Of a stretch of DNA of 58,066 nt, positions 8,932 through 17,894 are shown piece after piece (the first letter of the stretch is position 1; every line of letters starts with the position of its first letter). The notes below the pieces were generated by a model. That model saw only the letters and a list, made by a program, of their open reading frames with translations. It searched no databases and was not told the origin of the DNA. Made by a program: the position numbers and the translations under genes. The stretch comes from Mastigocoleus sp. MO_188.B34 (GTDB taxonomy: Bacteria; Cyanobacteriota; Cyanobacteriia; Cyanobacteriales; Nostocaceae), in contig NZ_JASJDK010000042.1 in assembly GCF_030065675.1 (NCBI RefSeq), forward strand, positions 1 to 58,066. The letters run 5' to 3'.

Positions 8932-9833
8932 TTGTGTTTGTCAAGAGTTTTGATAGTTTTTATACTAGTCTAGCTTTTTCAAAGCTAAAGTCAGCTTTTA
9001 ATTTATTTTTTCATCACTAACAACTTTTTCAGCTATTGAAACTAGAAATAGCAAAAACAGTCATTATCATTTGATTGATTGATCATATTTTATGATACAT
9101 GACTTTGTTTGTCTGCTAGCAGTCTATGGCTTTACTTAAATTTTCGATAAAGATGGATATTTTGCTGACAAAGTTAGTATAAGGATTATCAAATTTGTTT
9201 TAATTTTTATAACTTAATATCCAACGACGACAAATAAAGAATTTCTATCTTTAAGGTAATTGACATTATCAGAAATATTATTGTGAGTATCAAAAAAAGT
9301 TAATAAAATATTTTGTAATTAAATCTTCTTGCATTAATCTTCTTGCATTAAACTTCTGAATTTAAAATAAGCAAATATTTTCGTGCAAAATATTTTTATT
9401 GATTTCACAACCTCACAAATTATTTATTTGAAATTGCTATTTTTAGTAACGAAAATTCATTGAGTGGGTATAAAAAAACCACCCAAAACATGAAAAATTA
9501 TTAAATTTCTATGGGAAAAAATAAGATTCAATAGAGTTTAATGACAAAATACATTATTTAATGTACTACTTTCATAATATAGGACTTACGCAACCGAGTT
9601 AACCTGAACGTATGAATAAGGTTTTGAGTGTCACGCACGACCGGTGTATTGTGACAATTACGTAAGTTCTGATAATATTTATGATTAATTTCTTTTCATA
9701 GTCTTTGTGTGACTCAAAAACAATGAAAAATATTACAGCAAGTCAAAATTTGATTTTTTAGACGAGCGCGAAAATTTAAGTTAATGTATCGAATTTTTGA
9801 ACGAAAAAAAACTAAACAAAATGAAACAAATAA
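8932..9833. other. Long AT-rich spacer with one MITE-like element
   Basis: About 900 bases without a credible gene between two minus-strand genes. It is very AT-rich. It contains a duplicated CTTCTTGCATTAA motif around 9328-9355 and the 91-bp MITE-like element described separately. No RNA gene recognised. Confidence 0.6.
9581..9671. mobile_element. MITE-like element with inverted ends and 7-bp direct repeat flanks
   Basis: The left end AGGACTTACGCAA and the right end (reverse complement CAGAACTTACGTAAT) are imperfect inverted repeats sharing about 11 of 13 positions. The 91-bp interval is flanked on both sides by ATAATAT (9574-9580 and 9672-9678), which could be a target-site duplication. 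An inner palindrome GTCAC...GTGAC is also present. No coding potential. The left-end motif GGACTTACGCAA recurs at about 56879. In such AT-rich DNA the flanking repeat could be chance. Confidence 0.55.
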
Positions 9834-10478
9834 TTAAGATTTTAGATCTTTATTCAAATGTTTGTGTAAAAAAATCTGTTGAGATCTTCGGAATATAAAA
9901 CTATTCCAACTAAATTCTACTTTCTGTACGCGATATCCTTGTTTGAAATAAAGTTGCTGTGCTTGATGATTATTTTCTAATACATGGAGATATATGTCTT
10001 GAAAACCCCAAGCAAGAGCAACTCGCTCGCAACTAAGTAATAAGCTAGAAGCCACCCCTCTTCGACGATAGTTTGGATTGACCGCCAAATTTGAGAGATA
10101 AGGAAAGTTACGACCACTTTGTGTCCAGGAATCACTAAAGCGCACGCCCAATTCAACACTTCCCACTAAATTATTTGATTCATTACCATTTATATCAACA
10201 GCCACTAAACAAATGTGGTGAGGTGCTGATAACGCAAGACGATGTCGTAAATCTTCATAAATACCCAAACGTAATAAAGGAAACAGCAAACCCCAAACAC
10301 CACTTTGAGAGTGGAAGCTTTCAGCAATAATTTGGGCTACAGCACTGAGATCGTCTGGGTTGGCTGGACGGATTTGCAATGGGGATGAAATTTGATTCGT
10401 AACGGATGTAAATATATCTTGGTTAGATTGATTATAAAACCAGGGTCTTAAAGGAAACCTAGAGTTAACTTTTTTCAA
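9834..10478 (-). CDS. GNAT-family N-acetyltransferase
   Basis: Acetyl-CoA-dependent N-acetyltransferase. After a roughly 33-residue N-terminal leader the GNAT fold begins at LQIRPANPDD. Motif A is YLSNLAVNPNYRRRGVASSLL (about residues 127-147), containing the acetyl-CoA pyrophosphate loop (R-R-R-G-V-A). Motif B follows with LHVLENNHQAQQLYFKQGY, the N-x-x-A-x-x-L-Y block. The 214 aa are slightly long for RimI; the family includes plastid-like GNATs that act on protein N-termini or lysines. The only upstream start in frame is a TTG at 10478, so the exact N-terminus is uncertain. Single gene between two long spacers; substrate unknown. Confidence 0.82.
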   Translation of the reverse strand: MKKVNSRFPLRPWFYNQSNQDIFTSVTNQISSPLQIRPANPDDLSAVAQIIAESFHSQSGVWGLLFPLLRLGIYEDLRHRLALSAPHHICLVAVDINGNESNNLVGSVELGVRFSDSWTQSGRNFPYLSNLAVNPNYRRRGVASSLLLSCERVALAWGFQDIYLHVLENNHQAQQLYFKQGYRVQKVEFSWNSFIFRRSQQIFLHKHLNKDLKS

Positions 10479-11759
10479 AGATTTATTTCTAATAAATATA
10501 AATTTCTATTATGTCTGTGGAAAACATTCACCTAACATCGACTGCCGAATTAATATTCAACACAATAAAAACAAGGCTTCAATTATTGTTTTCAATTATG
10601 TCAGATAAAGTACATTTAAGTAAGATAGACGGGTTGGGATAAATTTAAATTGAAAATTATATAGGATAAGCTCATTAAGTATAAAATCATAATTCTGAGC
10701 ATACAATTTAGTTACTGTGGATCGTCAACCTAATGAGGTTATCGGACAATCAATATGTATATTGGCTCCTACTAGGGTTTCCTGGTAGTGGAAATCAGGC
10801 GGTTCAAAACCATCAAGCCAATTTTAGTAGATTGTTGCCCATCTTTGAACATAATTCAGGATGATTGATGTAGTTGTTATGGGTTCACACAATAAAGTTA
10901 ATTACTGCTTTAAGGAATATACAGTCAAATCGAAATTTTAATCAAAAATCAATTATCATTTTATTTCTACTTTAAGTGAGTATTGGTAAACTATTTGCAT
11001 TGATTTTTGAGAGTGTGGGGAAAACCTTAATTATAGAGAATCAATCAAACTGAGCTTGCAAATAATAAAACTTTAACTAGTAGCTGCATAAATAATATTT
11101 GAGTTTCGCTCCTAGAGGTCACCCATATTAGTAAAACAGAGTATTTATAATATTATGCTCAAATACTATGCTTCTCATCGGCATATTGAAAATATATCAT
11201 GCCATCATGCCCGAGTTTTTGTAGTTACGCAATACTAAAATACCGTTCAAGGCTAGAAATACTTACCAAGATCGCAAAGAGAGTTTGTTTATCCCATGCC
11301 CACAAGTATAAAAGCTGCCCATGATTAATTTTATTGCTCTGATGTTGCCCAATCGCCAAGTAAGCCTCAATATAAATATTTATTGGAATATGTTAGGGAT
11401 GAGATAAAGACGGGAAAACTTAGATATACGACTGCAGTTAATTTTTCCTCATTCGTTAAAACTGCAGATGGAATGAAATTTTTCTTACTGGAGGTGAAGC
11501 AAAATTTGGCAAGCAAGCATCGATTCTGTAAAACTAATACTTATAATTCTAGAACATAGGGTGTACAAAAGCAGATGGCAATCCGCATTAGCGATCGCCA
11601 ACAAGTAGCTGTGAAGAAAATTATTATTTTATTTTATTTAGCAGTCATGTAGGCTTTGAGTCTTACTGGTCGAATGATCTGCTTGTGCCCGATTGAGAGG
11701 TATGTATAACTGATGAGATTATTGTTTATCCGACTGCCATTGCAGCAGGAAAGCGGTGC
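10479..11759. other. 1.28-kb spacer upstream of cyaC with degenerate reading frames
   Basis: No intact gene. A 43-codon frame (10733-10864, plus) has an ATG but no recognisable product. A stretch open from 11329 to a TAG at 11557 (plus) reads like protein (QYKYLLEYVRDEIKTGKL near its start) but has no start codon and is not identifiable. A short frame at 11575 contains ISDRQQVAVKK with a HIP1 site. This may be the remains of a decayed gene, or a long regulated leader for cyaC. Confidence 0.5.
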
Positions 11760-14700
11760 ATGAGTTCCCAAGCAAACAAAAAGTCGAAAATTTTGGTCGT
11801 TGATGACGAACCTGATAACCTAGATTTGCTTTATCGCACTTTCTATCGGGAGTATAAGGTGTTGAGAGCAAATTCTGGTCCAGATGCTCTTGATTTGTTG
11901 GCAAAAGAAGAAGATGTGGCGGTGATTATTTCCGATCAACGGATGCCAATGATGAGCGGTACTGAGTTTTTGAGCTTAACAGCAACTCAATATCCCGATA
12001 TAATGCGGATCATTTTGACCGGTTATACAGATGTAGAAGATTTAGTAGAAGCAATTAATTCTGGTAAGGTATTCAAATATGTTACTAAACCATGGGAAGC
12101 TGAAGAACTAAAGGCGGTAGTACGCCAAGCTCTTGATACCCATAACGTTCTTAAAGCTCGTACCCGTGAAATATCTCGTAGCCTGCGTCAACAATATTTA
12201 CTCAACACCGTAACTGGGACTATTCGCAGCACCTTAGATTATCGACAAATCTTACAAACAATTGTTGATAGCGTAGGGGATATGCTAGAAGCAGATGTTT
12301 GTTTGTTACGCCCATTCTTGGATGGGGAGTTAGCAGATGAAAAATTCATTTATCAAAACCCTTCTCTTGCAGTCAAACAGAATAGCAATGAACTGCAATC
12401 GCTAGAAACAAGCAGTAATGAAATAGGTTCATCATCTTCGTTGACAGATTCTTGTTTGGCGGAAACTGTATGGGAAACTAGAGAAGTATTAGCAATCCCA
12501 GATGTTACGGCAGATTCTGTAATACAGGCAGAGACTGTGCAGTCACAAGAGCGCATGCGTGCATTTAACGTTTCTGGAATCCGTTCTAGTTTGATAGTGC
12601 CACTCATTTGCCGCCAAGAATTGATGGCAATGTTAGCATTACATCAATGTCAAAAATCTCGGATTTGGGAAGAAGATGAAGTCGACTTAGTAAATGTGGT
12701 CGCAGATCAGGCAGCTTTAGCCTTATCACAAGCCTACGCTTACGAACGCGCCCACGCTCTTGCCAAAAAAGAAGCGTTAACTAATACAATCACAAGTGCC
12801 ATTCGATCAAGCTTGGATCCTGAAGATATTTTTGCTGCTATTACCGAGCAATTAGGGCAAGCATTGCAAGTAAATGCTTGTGTGCTATCTCTATGGACAG
12901 ATTCAGATGAGTTTACCGAATGCGTAGGTTATTACCAAAGCTTAGAAACCATTCCTAACTCTTCAGTCAATCTTATCGAGCGAACAAAGGAGCAGCGTAA
13001 TTCTAATTCCAAGGAATTGCTACAGCTACAAATCCCCATTGAAGGTCATCCGATATTACAGGAAATGTTGAGAACGCAACAACCAGTAATAATTAGGGAT
13101 ACAAAAGCATGGATACACCAATTACAGGGATTTGAGTTACATGAGGGAATAGCAGCAAAATCCTTAATGCTTGTACCTTTGTTGGCAGATGGTGAAAGTA
13201 TTGGCAGTATTACGCTATACGAATACAATGAAACTCGTAAGTGGCTACCTTCAGAAATTGAGTTAGCAAAAACGGTTGCAGCACAGGCTGCGATTGCAGT
13301 ACAGCAGTCACATCTTTATCAAAAAACTCGGGAACAGGCTGAACGTCTGTTGGAATTAGATAAACAAAAAACTGAATTTTTTCAAAATATCTCCCACGAG
13401 TTTCGTACTCCGATTACTTTAATTCAAGGACCTTTAGAATCAGCAGTAACTTCACAGCAAGGTTTATCAGCATCTCAAAGCAAAATTGCTTTGCGAAATT
13501 CGCGGCGTTTGCTCAGGCTTGTCAATCAATTATTAGACTTACAACGCTTGGATGCAGGTAGGATGCAACCAAAATTTCATCCTTGTGATTTAGTAGAATT
13601 CGTTCATCAAATCGTTGAATCATTTCGTCCATACTGTGAGAGAAAGGGGCTGAAATTAGTTACAGAACTTGAAACATGCCCCAATATATACTTAGATATA
13701 GAAAAATTTGATAAGGTCGTTTACAATCTCCTTTCCAATGCGATGAAGTTTACCCCCGAAGGTGGAACCATCGCGATTAGAGTTAGACCTAACCGTGAAA
13801 ATTGCATTTTGCAAGTGCAGGATACTGGAATCGGGATTAAGCAAGAACAAATTGCTCATTTATTTGAACGCTTCCGTCAAGCAGAGGGTTCAGAAAATCG
13901 TTCCTATGAAGGAACTGGTTTAGGCTTGGCGTTAGTTAAAGAATTAGTGGAGGTGCATGGAGGTCAAGTTACTGTTCAGTCAGAATATGGGGTTGGAACC
14001 ATATTTACAGTTTCATTGCTCCCTGGTAGTGAGCACTTAAATCTCGAACAAGTACAAGAGACTTTAGCAGAAATAAATCCTAGCCGTGCAAATGTTGAAT
14101 TAGCAGATTTAGATTTATTGGAGTCTCAAGAGCAAGAAAGAGAAAATCAGTTAGGAATAGAAGATGAAAGTAATTCTTCACTTTCACCAACATCGCCACT
14201 AATTTTGGTTGTTGATGATAATCCAGATTTGCGAGCTTATGTTTCTGGAATACTCCGTGAAAACGGCTATAGGGTAAAGACTGCACGTAATGGTTCCGAA
14301 GGTTTTGAGGAAGCAAAAGCAATTACACCTAACCTAATTGTTACCGATTTAATGATGCCGATTGTTACCGGGTTGGAAATGATCCAAATGATTCGTAGTG
14401 AGGAGAATTTGAAGGGTATTCCAATTATTTTACTGACTGCAAAAGCTGATGAAGACAGTCGGGTAGAAGGTACAGAAAGGGGAGCAGATGCTTATTTAGC
14501 AAAGCCTTTTAATGATCGCGAATTATTAGCAGAGGTACGAAATCTTTTAGCTTTAAAAGAAAACGAACAACGAGTAGTGGAGTTAAATACTTATTTGACC
14601 CAATCAGTACTGAACCGTTTTTTACCCCCCATACTAGTTAACAGAGCTGCAACGGGCGATTTAGTCTTAGATTTGCGACCAGAGCCCCGCCTCATTACGG

Positions 14701-15275
14701 TTTTATTTAGCGATATAGTAGGTTTCACACAGCTAGCAAATACCCTTAGATCGCGAAGAGTTGCAGAATTGCTCAATCAATATTTAGAAGCAATGACCAA
14801 AGCAGTGTTTGATAACGGTGGTACGGTAGACAAATTTATGGGAGATGCCATACTAGCTTTGTTTGGCGCACCTGAAGAACTCACGCCGAACCAACAAGTC
14901 CATCGTGCGATCAACACAGGTCGTGCAATGATGCGATCGCTTGCGGAATTAAACCAACAATGGTCAGAACAAGGTTTATTTGAAACAGATGGACGTAATG
15001 GTTTGCAATTCCGTTGTGGTATTCATCAAGGGACTGCTGTTGTGGGAATGTTTGGTAGTTCAGAACGTGCAGATTATACTGCGATTGGTCCGAGTGTAAA
15101 TATTGCTGCAAGGTTACAACAAGCAGCAGAACCTGGTACGATACTCGTTTCTGCTGCTGTCGCTGATTATTTAAAGGATGAAGAGATAACAAAAGGTAGC
15201 TCTTTAGGACTAAAAGGTGTTGATGAGACAGTTTTAACTTTTATTATTAACCCTGAAGTCGTGGCAAATCGCTAA
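11760..15275 (+). CDS. cyaC: CyaC-type hybrid sensor kinase/adenylate cyclase
   Basis: Multidomain protein of 1171 aa that joins a phosphorelay to cAMP synthesis. Domains in order: receiver 1 (about 11-125; phospho-acceptor Asp59 in SDQRMP), two GAF domains (about 155-325 and 330-510), a coiled linker, HisKA with His546 in ISHEFRTP, HATPase (N-box NLLSNAMKFTP, GTGLGLALVKE), receiver 2 (about 800-915; Asp863 in TDLMMP) and a class III cyclase domain (about 970-1165). The cyclase has both metal Asps (Asp985 in FSDIVGFT, Asp1029 in GDAILALFG), Lys1025 before the second and DYTAIGPSVNIAARL, which favours ATP over GTP. The plan matches CyaC of Spirulina and Anabaena. The ATG at 11760 has an AGGAAAG ribosome site. 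The only neighbour on the same strand is a TonB-like gene 70 bases on. Confidence 0.93.
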   Translation: MSSQANKKSKILVVDDEPDNLDLLYRTFYREYKVLRANSGPDALDLLAKEEDVAVIISDQRMPMMSGTEFLSLTATQYPDIMRIILTGYTDVEDLVEAINSGKVFKYVTKPWEAEELKAVVRQALDTHNVLKARTREISRSLRQQYLLNTVTGTIRSTLDYRQILQTIVDSVGDMLEADVCLLRPFLDGELADEKFIYQNPSLAVKQNSNELQSLETSSNEIGSSSSLTDSCLAETVWETREVLAIPDVTADSVIQAETVQSQERMRAFNVSGIRSSLIVPLICRQELMAMLALHQCQKSRIWEEDEVDLVNVVADQAALALSQAYAYERAHALAKKEALTNTITSAIRSSLDPEDIFAAITEQLGQALQVNACVLSLWTDSDEFTECVGYYQSLETIPNSSVNLIERTKEQRNSNSKELLQLQIPIEGHPILQEMLRTQQPVIIRDTKAWIHQLQGFELHEGIAAKSLMLVPLLADGESIGSITLYEYNETRKWLPSEIELAKTVAAQAAIAVQQSHLYQKTREQAERLLELDKQKTEFFQNISHEFRTPITLIQGPLESAVTSQQGLSASQSKIALRNSRRLLRLVNQLLDLQRLDAGRMQPKFHPCDLVEFVHQIVESFRPYCERKGLKLVTELETCPNIYLDIEKFDKVVYNLLSNAMKFTPEGGTIAIRVRPNRENCILQVQDTGIGIKQEQIAHLFERFRQAEGSENRSYEGTGLGLALVKELVEVHGGQVTVQSEYGVGTIFTVSLLPGSEHLNLEQVQETLAEINPSRANVELADLDLLESQEQERENQLGIEDESNSSLSPTSPLILVVDDNPDLRAYVSGILRENGYRVKTARNGSEGFEEAKAITPNLIVTDLMMPIVTGLEMIQMIRSEENLKGIPIILLTAKADEDSRVEGTERGADAYLAKPFNDRELLAEVRNLLALKENEQRVVELNTYLTQSVLNRFLPPILVNRAATGDLVLDLRPEPRLITVLFSDIVGFTQLANTLRSRRVAELLNQYLEAMTKAVFDNGGTVDKFMGDAILALFGAPEELTPNQQVHRAINTGRAMMRSLAELNQQWSEQGLFETDGRNGLQFRCGIHQGTAVVGMFGSSERADYTAIGPSVNIAARLQQAAEPGTILVSAAVADYLKDEEITKGSSLGLKGVDETVLTFIINPEVVANR

Positions 15276-15345
15276 CATAAGAGAAGCAAATTAACTATTA
15301 TAAATAAGTAATAGCACTGACGGTAGACGGAAGTGTAGTTTTTTT

Positions 15346-16617
15346 ATGACACAGTCTATTAGTGATCGAGTCTCGACTGCGACTAAAAATCAACAAAAGC
15401 ATGCAGATCCACCAGGCTTGTGGATAGTTTTATTTTTTAGTTCTGTTGTTTTGCATTTACTTGCTTTGTTGCTGCTAGCTCAATATAAGTTTAGTTCTGA
15501 TTCTGCGGGAAGTTCTTCCTCTGTAGTTCCAATTGAATTAATAAGAATTTCTTCTGATAAAAAATCTTCTGTGAAACCAAATTTAAAGCCAAAGCCTAAA
15601 CTTAAATCTGAATCACAAACAAAAATAAATTCACAGCTATCTTCACAAGTAAGCAGATCTCAGAAATTAAATTCAGCATCTCCACCACAGAAAACAAAAA
15701 CTGATTTAGAAAATCAAGACTCCAGCGGAGTTGATGTTATTAAACAGCAAGAACTAGCCCAGCAAAAGCTTCAGCAGCAAATAGCTGAGCAGAAACTTGA
15801 AGAAGAACTTTTACAACAAAAGCTTCAACAACAAATCACCGAACAGAAACGTCAGGAAGATCTTCTACAACAAAAACTCGAGCAACAAAAACTTGCTCAA
15901 CAAAAGCTTGCTCAACAAAAGCTTCAGGAACAAATCGCCGAACAAAAACGCCAGGAAGATCTTCTACAACAAAAACTTGCACAACAAGAGCAACAAAAAC
16001 CAAAAAATGAATCTTCAGACCCTCAAACAGATACTTCTGAGCAAGACAGTAAGAATCAAATTCCGAATGAAAAAATTATCGAAAACAGTAGTTTAGAAAC
16101 TGAAGACCTACCCGATCCAAAGATAGCCAACAATAAGCCTTCCGAAAACGATCTTAATAACGATTTAAATGGAAGTACAGGAGAGCAGGAAGACTTAAAA
16201 AATCCATTTCCAAATCCCAATCAATCAGATATCATAACGGATGGAGGAAAACCTCTACCAGAATCTAATATTGGAGGATTTGTCGCAACTTGGGAAATCG
16301 ATCGCACTGCTTTGAAAAAAGATATACAAGATAAAGCAGCTGACATAACGAGCAGGAGAAAAGAATTTGACCTTAAAGAGATAAATTCTCTGTCGCTATC
16401 GACTGAAAATATTCTCGAGCCAACTGAATTTGAAGCAGTGATATTTATTAATCAAGATGGTAGTTTCAACAGTTTGTTAGCAAAACCACCTAAATACCAA
16501 GAGTATGCAGAAAAAATTTTCCAAGACCGAGAATATGTCCCTGCTGAAAGCGGTGGTAGATCTCCTGAATTAAGTCAAATTTTGGTAAAAGTAAAAATCA
16601 TGCCTCGTCAACCTTGA
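15346..16617 (+). CDS. TonB/TolA-like protein with Gln-rich repeat coil
   Basis: Predicted inner-membrane protein of 423 aa. One transmembrane helix lies at about residues 24-48 after a short cytoplasmic tail. A Ser/Lys linker follows, then a Gln/Lys/Leu/Glu repeat region (about 130-230) built from recurring QQKL, QQQIAEQK and QEDLLQQKL units, which predicts a long helix as in TolA. An acidic Asn/Pro/Asp linker and a small C-terminal domain (about 345-423: EFEAVIFINQDGS... SQILVKVKIMP) resemble the TonB C-terminal fold. It probably spans the periplasm to contact an outer-membrane partner. The repeat is also visible at DNA level (about 15750-15990), so its length could vary between strains. 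It starts 70 bases after cyaC and may be co-transcribed; a functional link is only suggested. Confidence 0.7.
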   Translation: MTQSISDRVSTATKNQQKHADPPGLWIVLFFSSVVLHLLALLLLAQYKFSSDSAGSSSSVVPIELIRISSDKKSSVKPNLKPKPKLKSESQTKINSQLSSQVSRSQKLNSASPPQKTKTDLENQDSSGVDVIKQQELAQQKLQQQIAEQKLEEELLQQKLQQQITEQKRQEDLLQQKLEQQKLAQQKLAQQKLQEQIAEQKRQEDLLQQKLAQQEQQKPKNESSDPQTDTSEQDSKNQIPNEKIIENSSLETEDLPDPKIANNKPSENDLNNDLNGSTGEQEDLKNPFPNPNQSDIITDGGKPLPESNIGGFVATWEIDRTALKKDIQDKAADITSRRKEFDLKEINSLSLSTENILEPTEFEAVIFINQDGSFNSLLAKPPKYQEYAEKIFQDREYVPAESGGRSPELSQILVKVKIMPRQP

Positions 16618-16657
16618 TTTTTACATATCGGCATGTTATTCTGTATAAGTCAAAAAC

Positions 16658-16728
16658 GCGGGCGTAGTTTAGTGGTAAAACCATAGCCTTCCAAGCTATT
16701 GATGCGGGTTCGATTCCCGCCGCCCGCT
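16658..16728 (+). tRNA. tRNA-Gly (anticodon TCC)
   Basis: Complete cloverleaf of 71 bases: acceptor stem GCGGGCG/CGCCCGC, anticodon stem ATAGC/GCTAT with loop CTTCCAA (anticodon TCC), T-arm GCGGG-TTCGATT-CCCGC, discriminator T. CCA is not encoded. Reads GGA/GGG codons. It is followed by two strong hairpins. Confidence 0.97.
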
Positions 16729-16771
16729 TTCTTAATTTATAGGATTTTATATTTATAGGCTTTTATAATTT

Positions 16772-16807
16772 ATATGTTTATAACCTAAGATTATAAACAT
16801 ATTTTTG
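16772..16807 (+). terminator. Hairpin terminator of tRNA-Gly
   Basis: A perfect 12-bp stem (16772-16783 with 16791-16802) and a 7-base loop are followed by TTTT. It lies 44 bases after the tRNA. The stem is all A/T except one pair, so its strength is moderate. Confidence 0.65.
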
Positions 16808-16843
16808 AAGTATAACTTAAATCTAGGTCTAATTTATACTTCA
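16806..16843. repeat. Second inverted repeat after tRNA-Gly
   Basis: TGAAGTATAA (16806-16815) pairs perfectly with TTATACTTCA (16834-16843), then one mismatch and three more pairs inward. It directly follows the first hairpin. Could be a back-up terminator or part of a small RNA 3' end. Confidence 0.55.
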
Positions 16844-16910
16844 AAGATATTATCGTTGATAAATAATAATTCAAACAGTTTATCAATTACAATAAGCTTC
16901 TTACAAAAGG

Positions 16911-16948
16911 AAAAGCTAGGGATAGATGATTCCCTAGACAGTTTTTTT
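16911..16948. terminator. Bidirectional terminator between tRNA-Gly and pstB
   Basis: Stem CTAGGGA (16916-16922) with TCCCTAG (16931-16937). A run of seven T follows on the plus strand and a T-rich tract (CTTTTCCTTTT) on the minus strand. It sits 33 bases past the pstB stop, so it can end the pst operon and also block read-through from the tRNA side. Confidence 0.75.
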
Positions 16949-16969
16949 AACTGATTTTTCGGACTTTTT

Positions 16970-17782
16970 TTAACCGAACCTACCGCTGATATATTCTTGA
17001 GTCGCTTGTTGCTTGGGATTTTGGAAAATAGACTCTGTGCGATCGTATTCCACAAGATATCCAGTACGACCCTCAGATGTATTAACGTTAAAGAAAGCTG
17101 TCATATCAGATACTCGAGAAGCCTGTTGCATGTTGTGAGTCACAATTACAACAGTATATTGTTTTTTGAGTTGATGAATTAATTCTTCTACTTGCAGGGT
17201 AGATATTGGGTCTAATGCCGAGCAAGGCTCATCCATTAAAATTACATCGGGTTGAGTTGCGACAGCACGAGCAATACACAAACGTTGTTGTTGTCCTCCA
17301 GAAATAGATAAACCGCTTTGGCGTAGTTTATCTTTGACTTCATCCCATAAAGCAGCTTGTTTTAAGGAACGTTCTACCAACTCATCCATGTCCCCTTTGT
17401 AACCATTAATTTTGGCTCCAAAAGCAATATTGTCGTAAATAGATTTGGGGAAAGGATTGGGTTTTTGGAATACCATTCCAATTCGACGTCTTACCTCTAC
17501 AGGATCGATGTCGGGCGCATACAAATTTTCACCGTAGTAATATATTTTGCCTTCTGCTCTGAATATTTCAATTAAATCGTTAAGACGATTGTAGCATCTG
17601 AGTAAAGTACTTTTACCACATCCAGAAGGTCCAATAAAAGCTGTAACTTGATTTTTGGGGATATCTAACCAAATATCCTTCAAAGCCAAGAACTTACCAT
17701 AATAAACATTGACTCCCTCTGTTCGTAAAACAGTATCGAGACTAGTGTCAGCGCTATCGGCTTTGTGAAGGTCGGTAGTCAT
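16970..17782 (-). CDS. pstB: Phosphate ABC transporter ATP-binding protein
   Basis: ATPase of the high-affinity phosphate importer PstSCAB. It has Walker [11 protein letters not shown]-loop [12 protein letters not shown], the ABC signature [14 protein letters not shown], Walker [13 protein letters not shown] and the switch His in [10 protein letters not shown]. All are PstB-typical, including the [14 protein letters not shown] stretch. The frame can be extended to a TTG at 17803, but the ATG at 17782 ([10 protein letters not shown], 270 aa) is the better start. It is the last gene of pstS-pstC-pstA-pstB on the minus strand, separated from pstA by a spacer with a 15-base triple repeat. Expected to be induced by phosphate starvation through SphS/SphR-type control. 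Confidence 0.95.
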   Translation of the reverse strand: MTTDLHKADSADTSLDTVLRTEGVNVYYGKFLALKDIWLDIPKNQVTAFIGPSGCGKSTLLRCYNRLNDLIEIFRAEGKIYYYGENLYAPDIDPVEVRRRIGMVFQKPNPFPKSIYDNIAFGAKINGYKGDMDELVERSLKQAALWDEVKDKLRQSGLSISGGQQQRLCIARAVATQPDVILMDEPCSALDPISTLQVEELIHQLKKQYTVVIVTHNMQQASRVSDMTAFFNVNTSEGRTGYLVEYDRTESIFQNPKQQATQEYISGRFG

Positions 17783-17828
17783 AGATAATATGCCATTATT
17801 CAAATGTAAATGAGAGTCTTTAAGTAGT

Positions 17829-17873
17829 AAAAATCTTGCAATTAAAAATCTTGCAATTAAAAATTTTGCAACT
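17829..17873. repeat. 15-bp direct repeat, three copies, pstA-pstB spacer
   Basis: Three head-to-tail copies of AAAAATCTTGCAATT; the third has two changes (AAAAATTTTGCAACT). It fills most of the pstA-pstB gap and precedes the pstB start by about 45 bases. Function unknown; could affect pstB translation or be replication slippage. Confidence 0.75.
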
Positions 17874-17894
17874 TAGAATATCAAATTGATTTGC

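Noticed and set aside
15797-16096. 99-codon plus-strand frame rich in Asn/Lys
   Set aside because: Alternative frame of the Gln-rich repeat in the TonB-like gene; low complexity, no independent signals.
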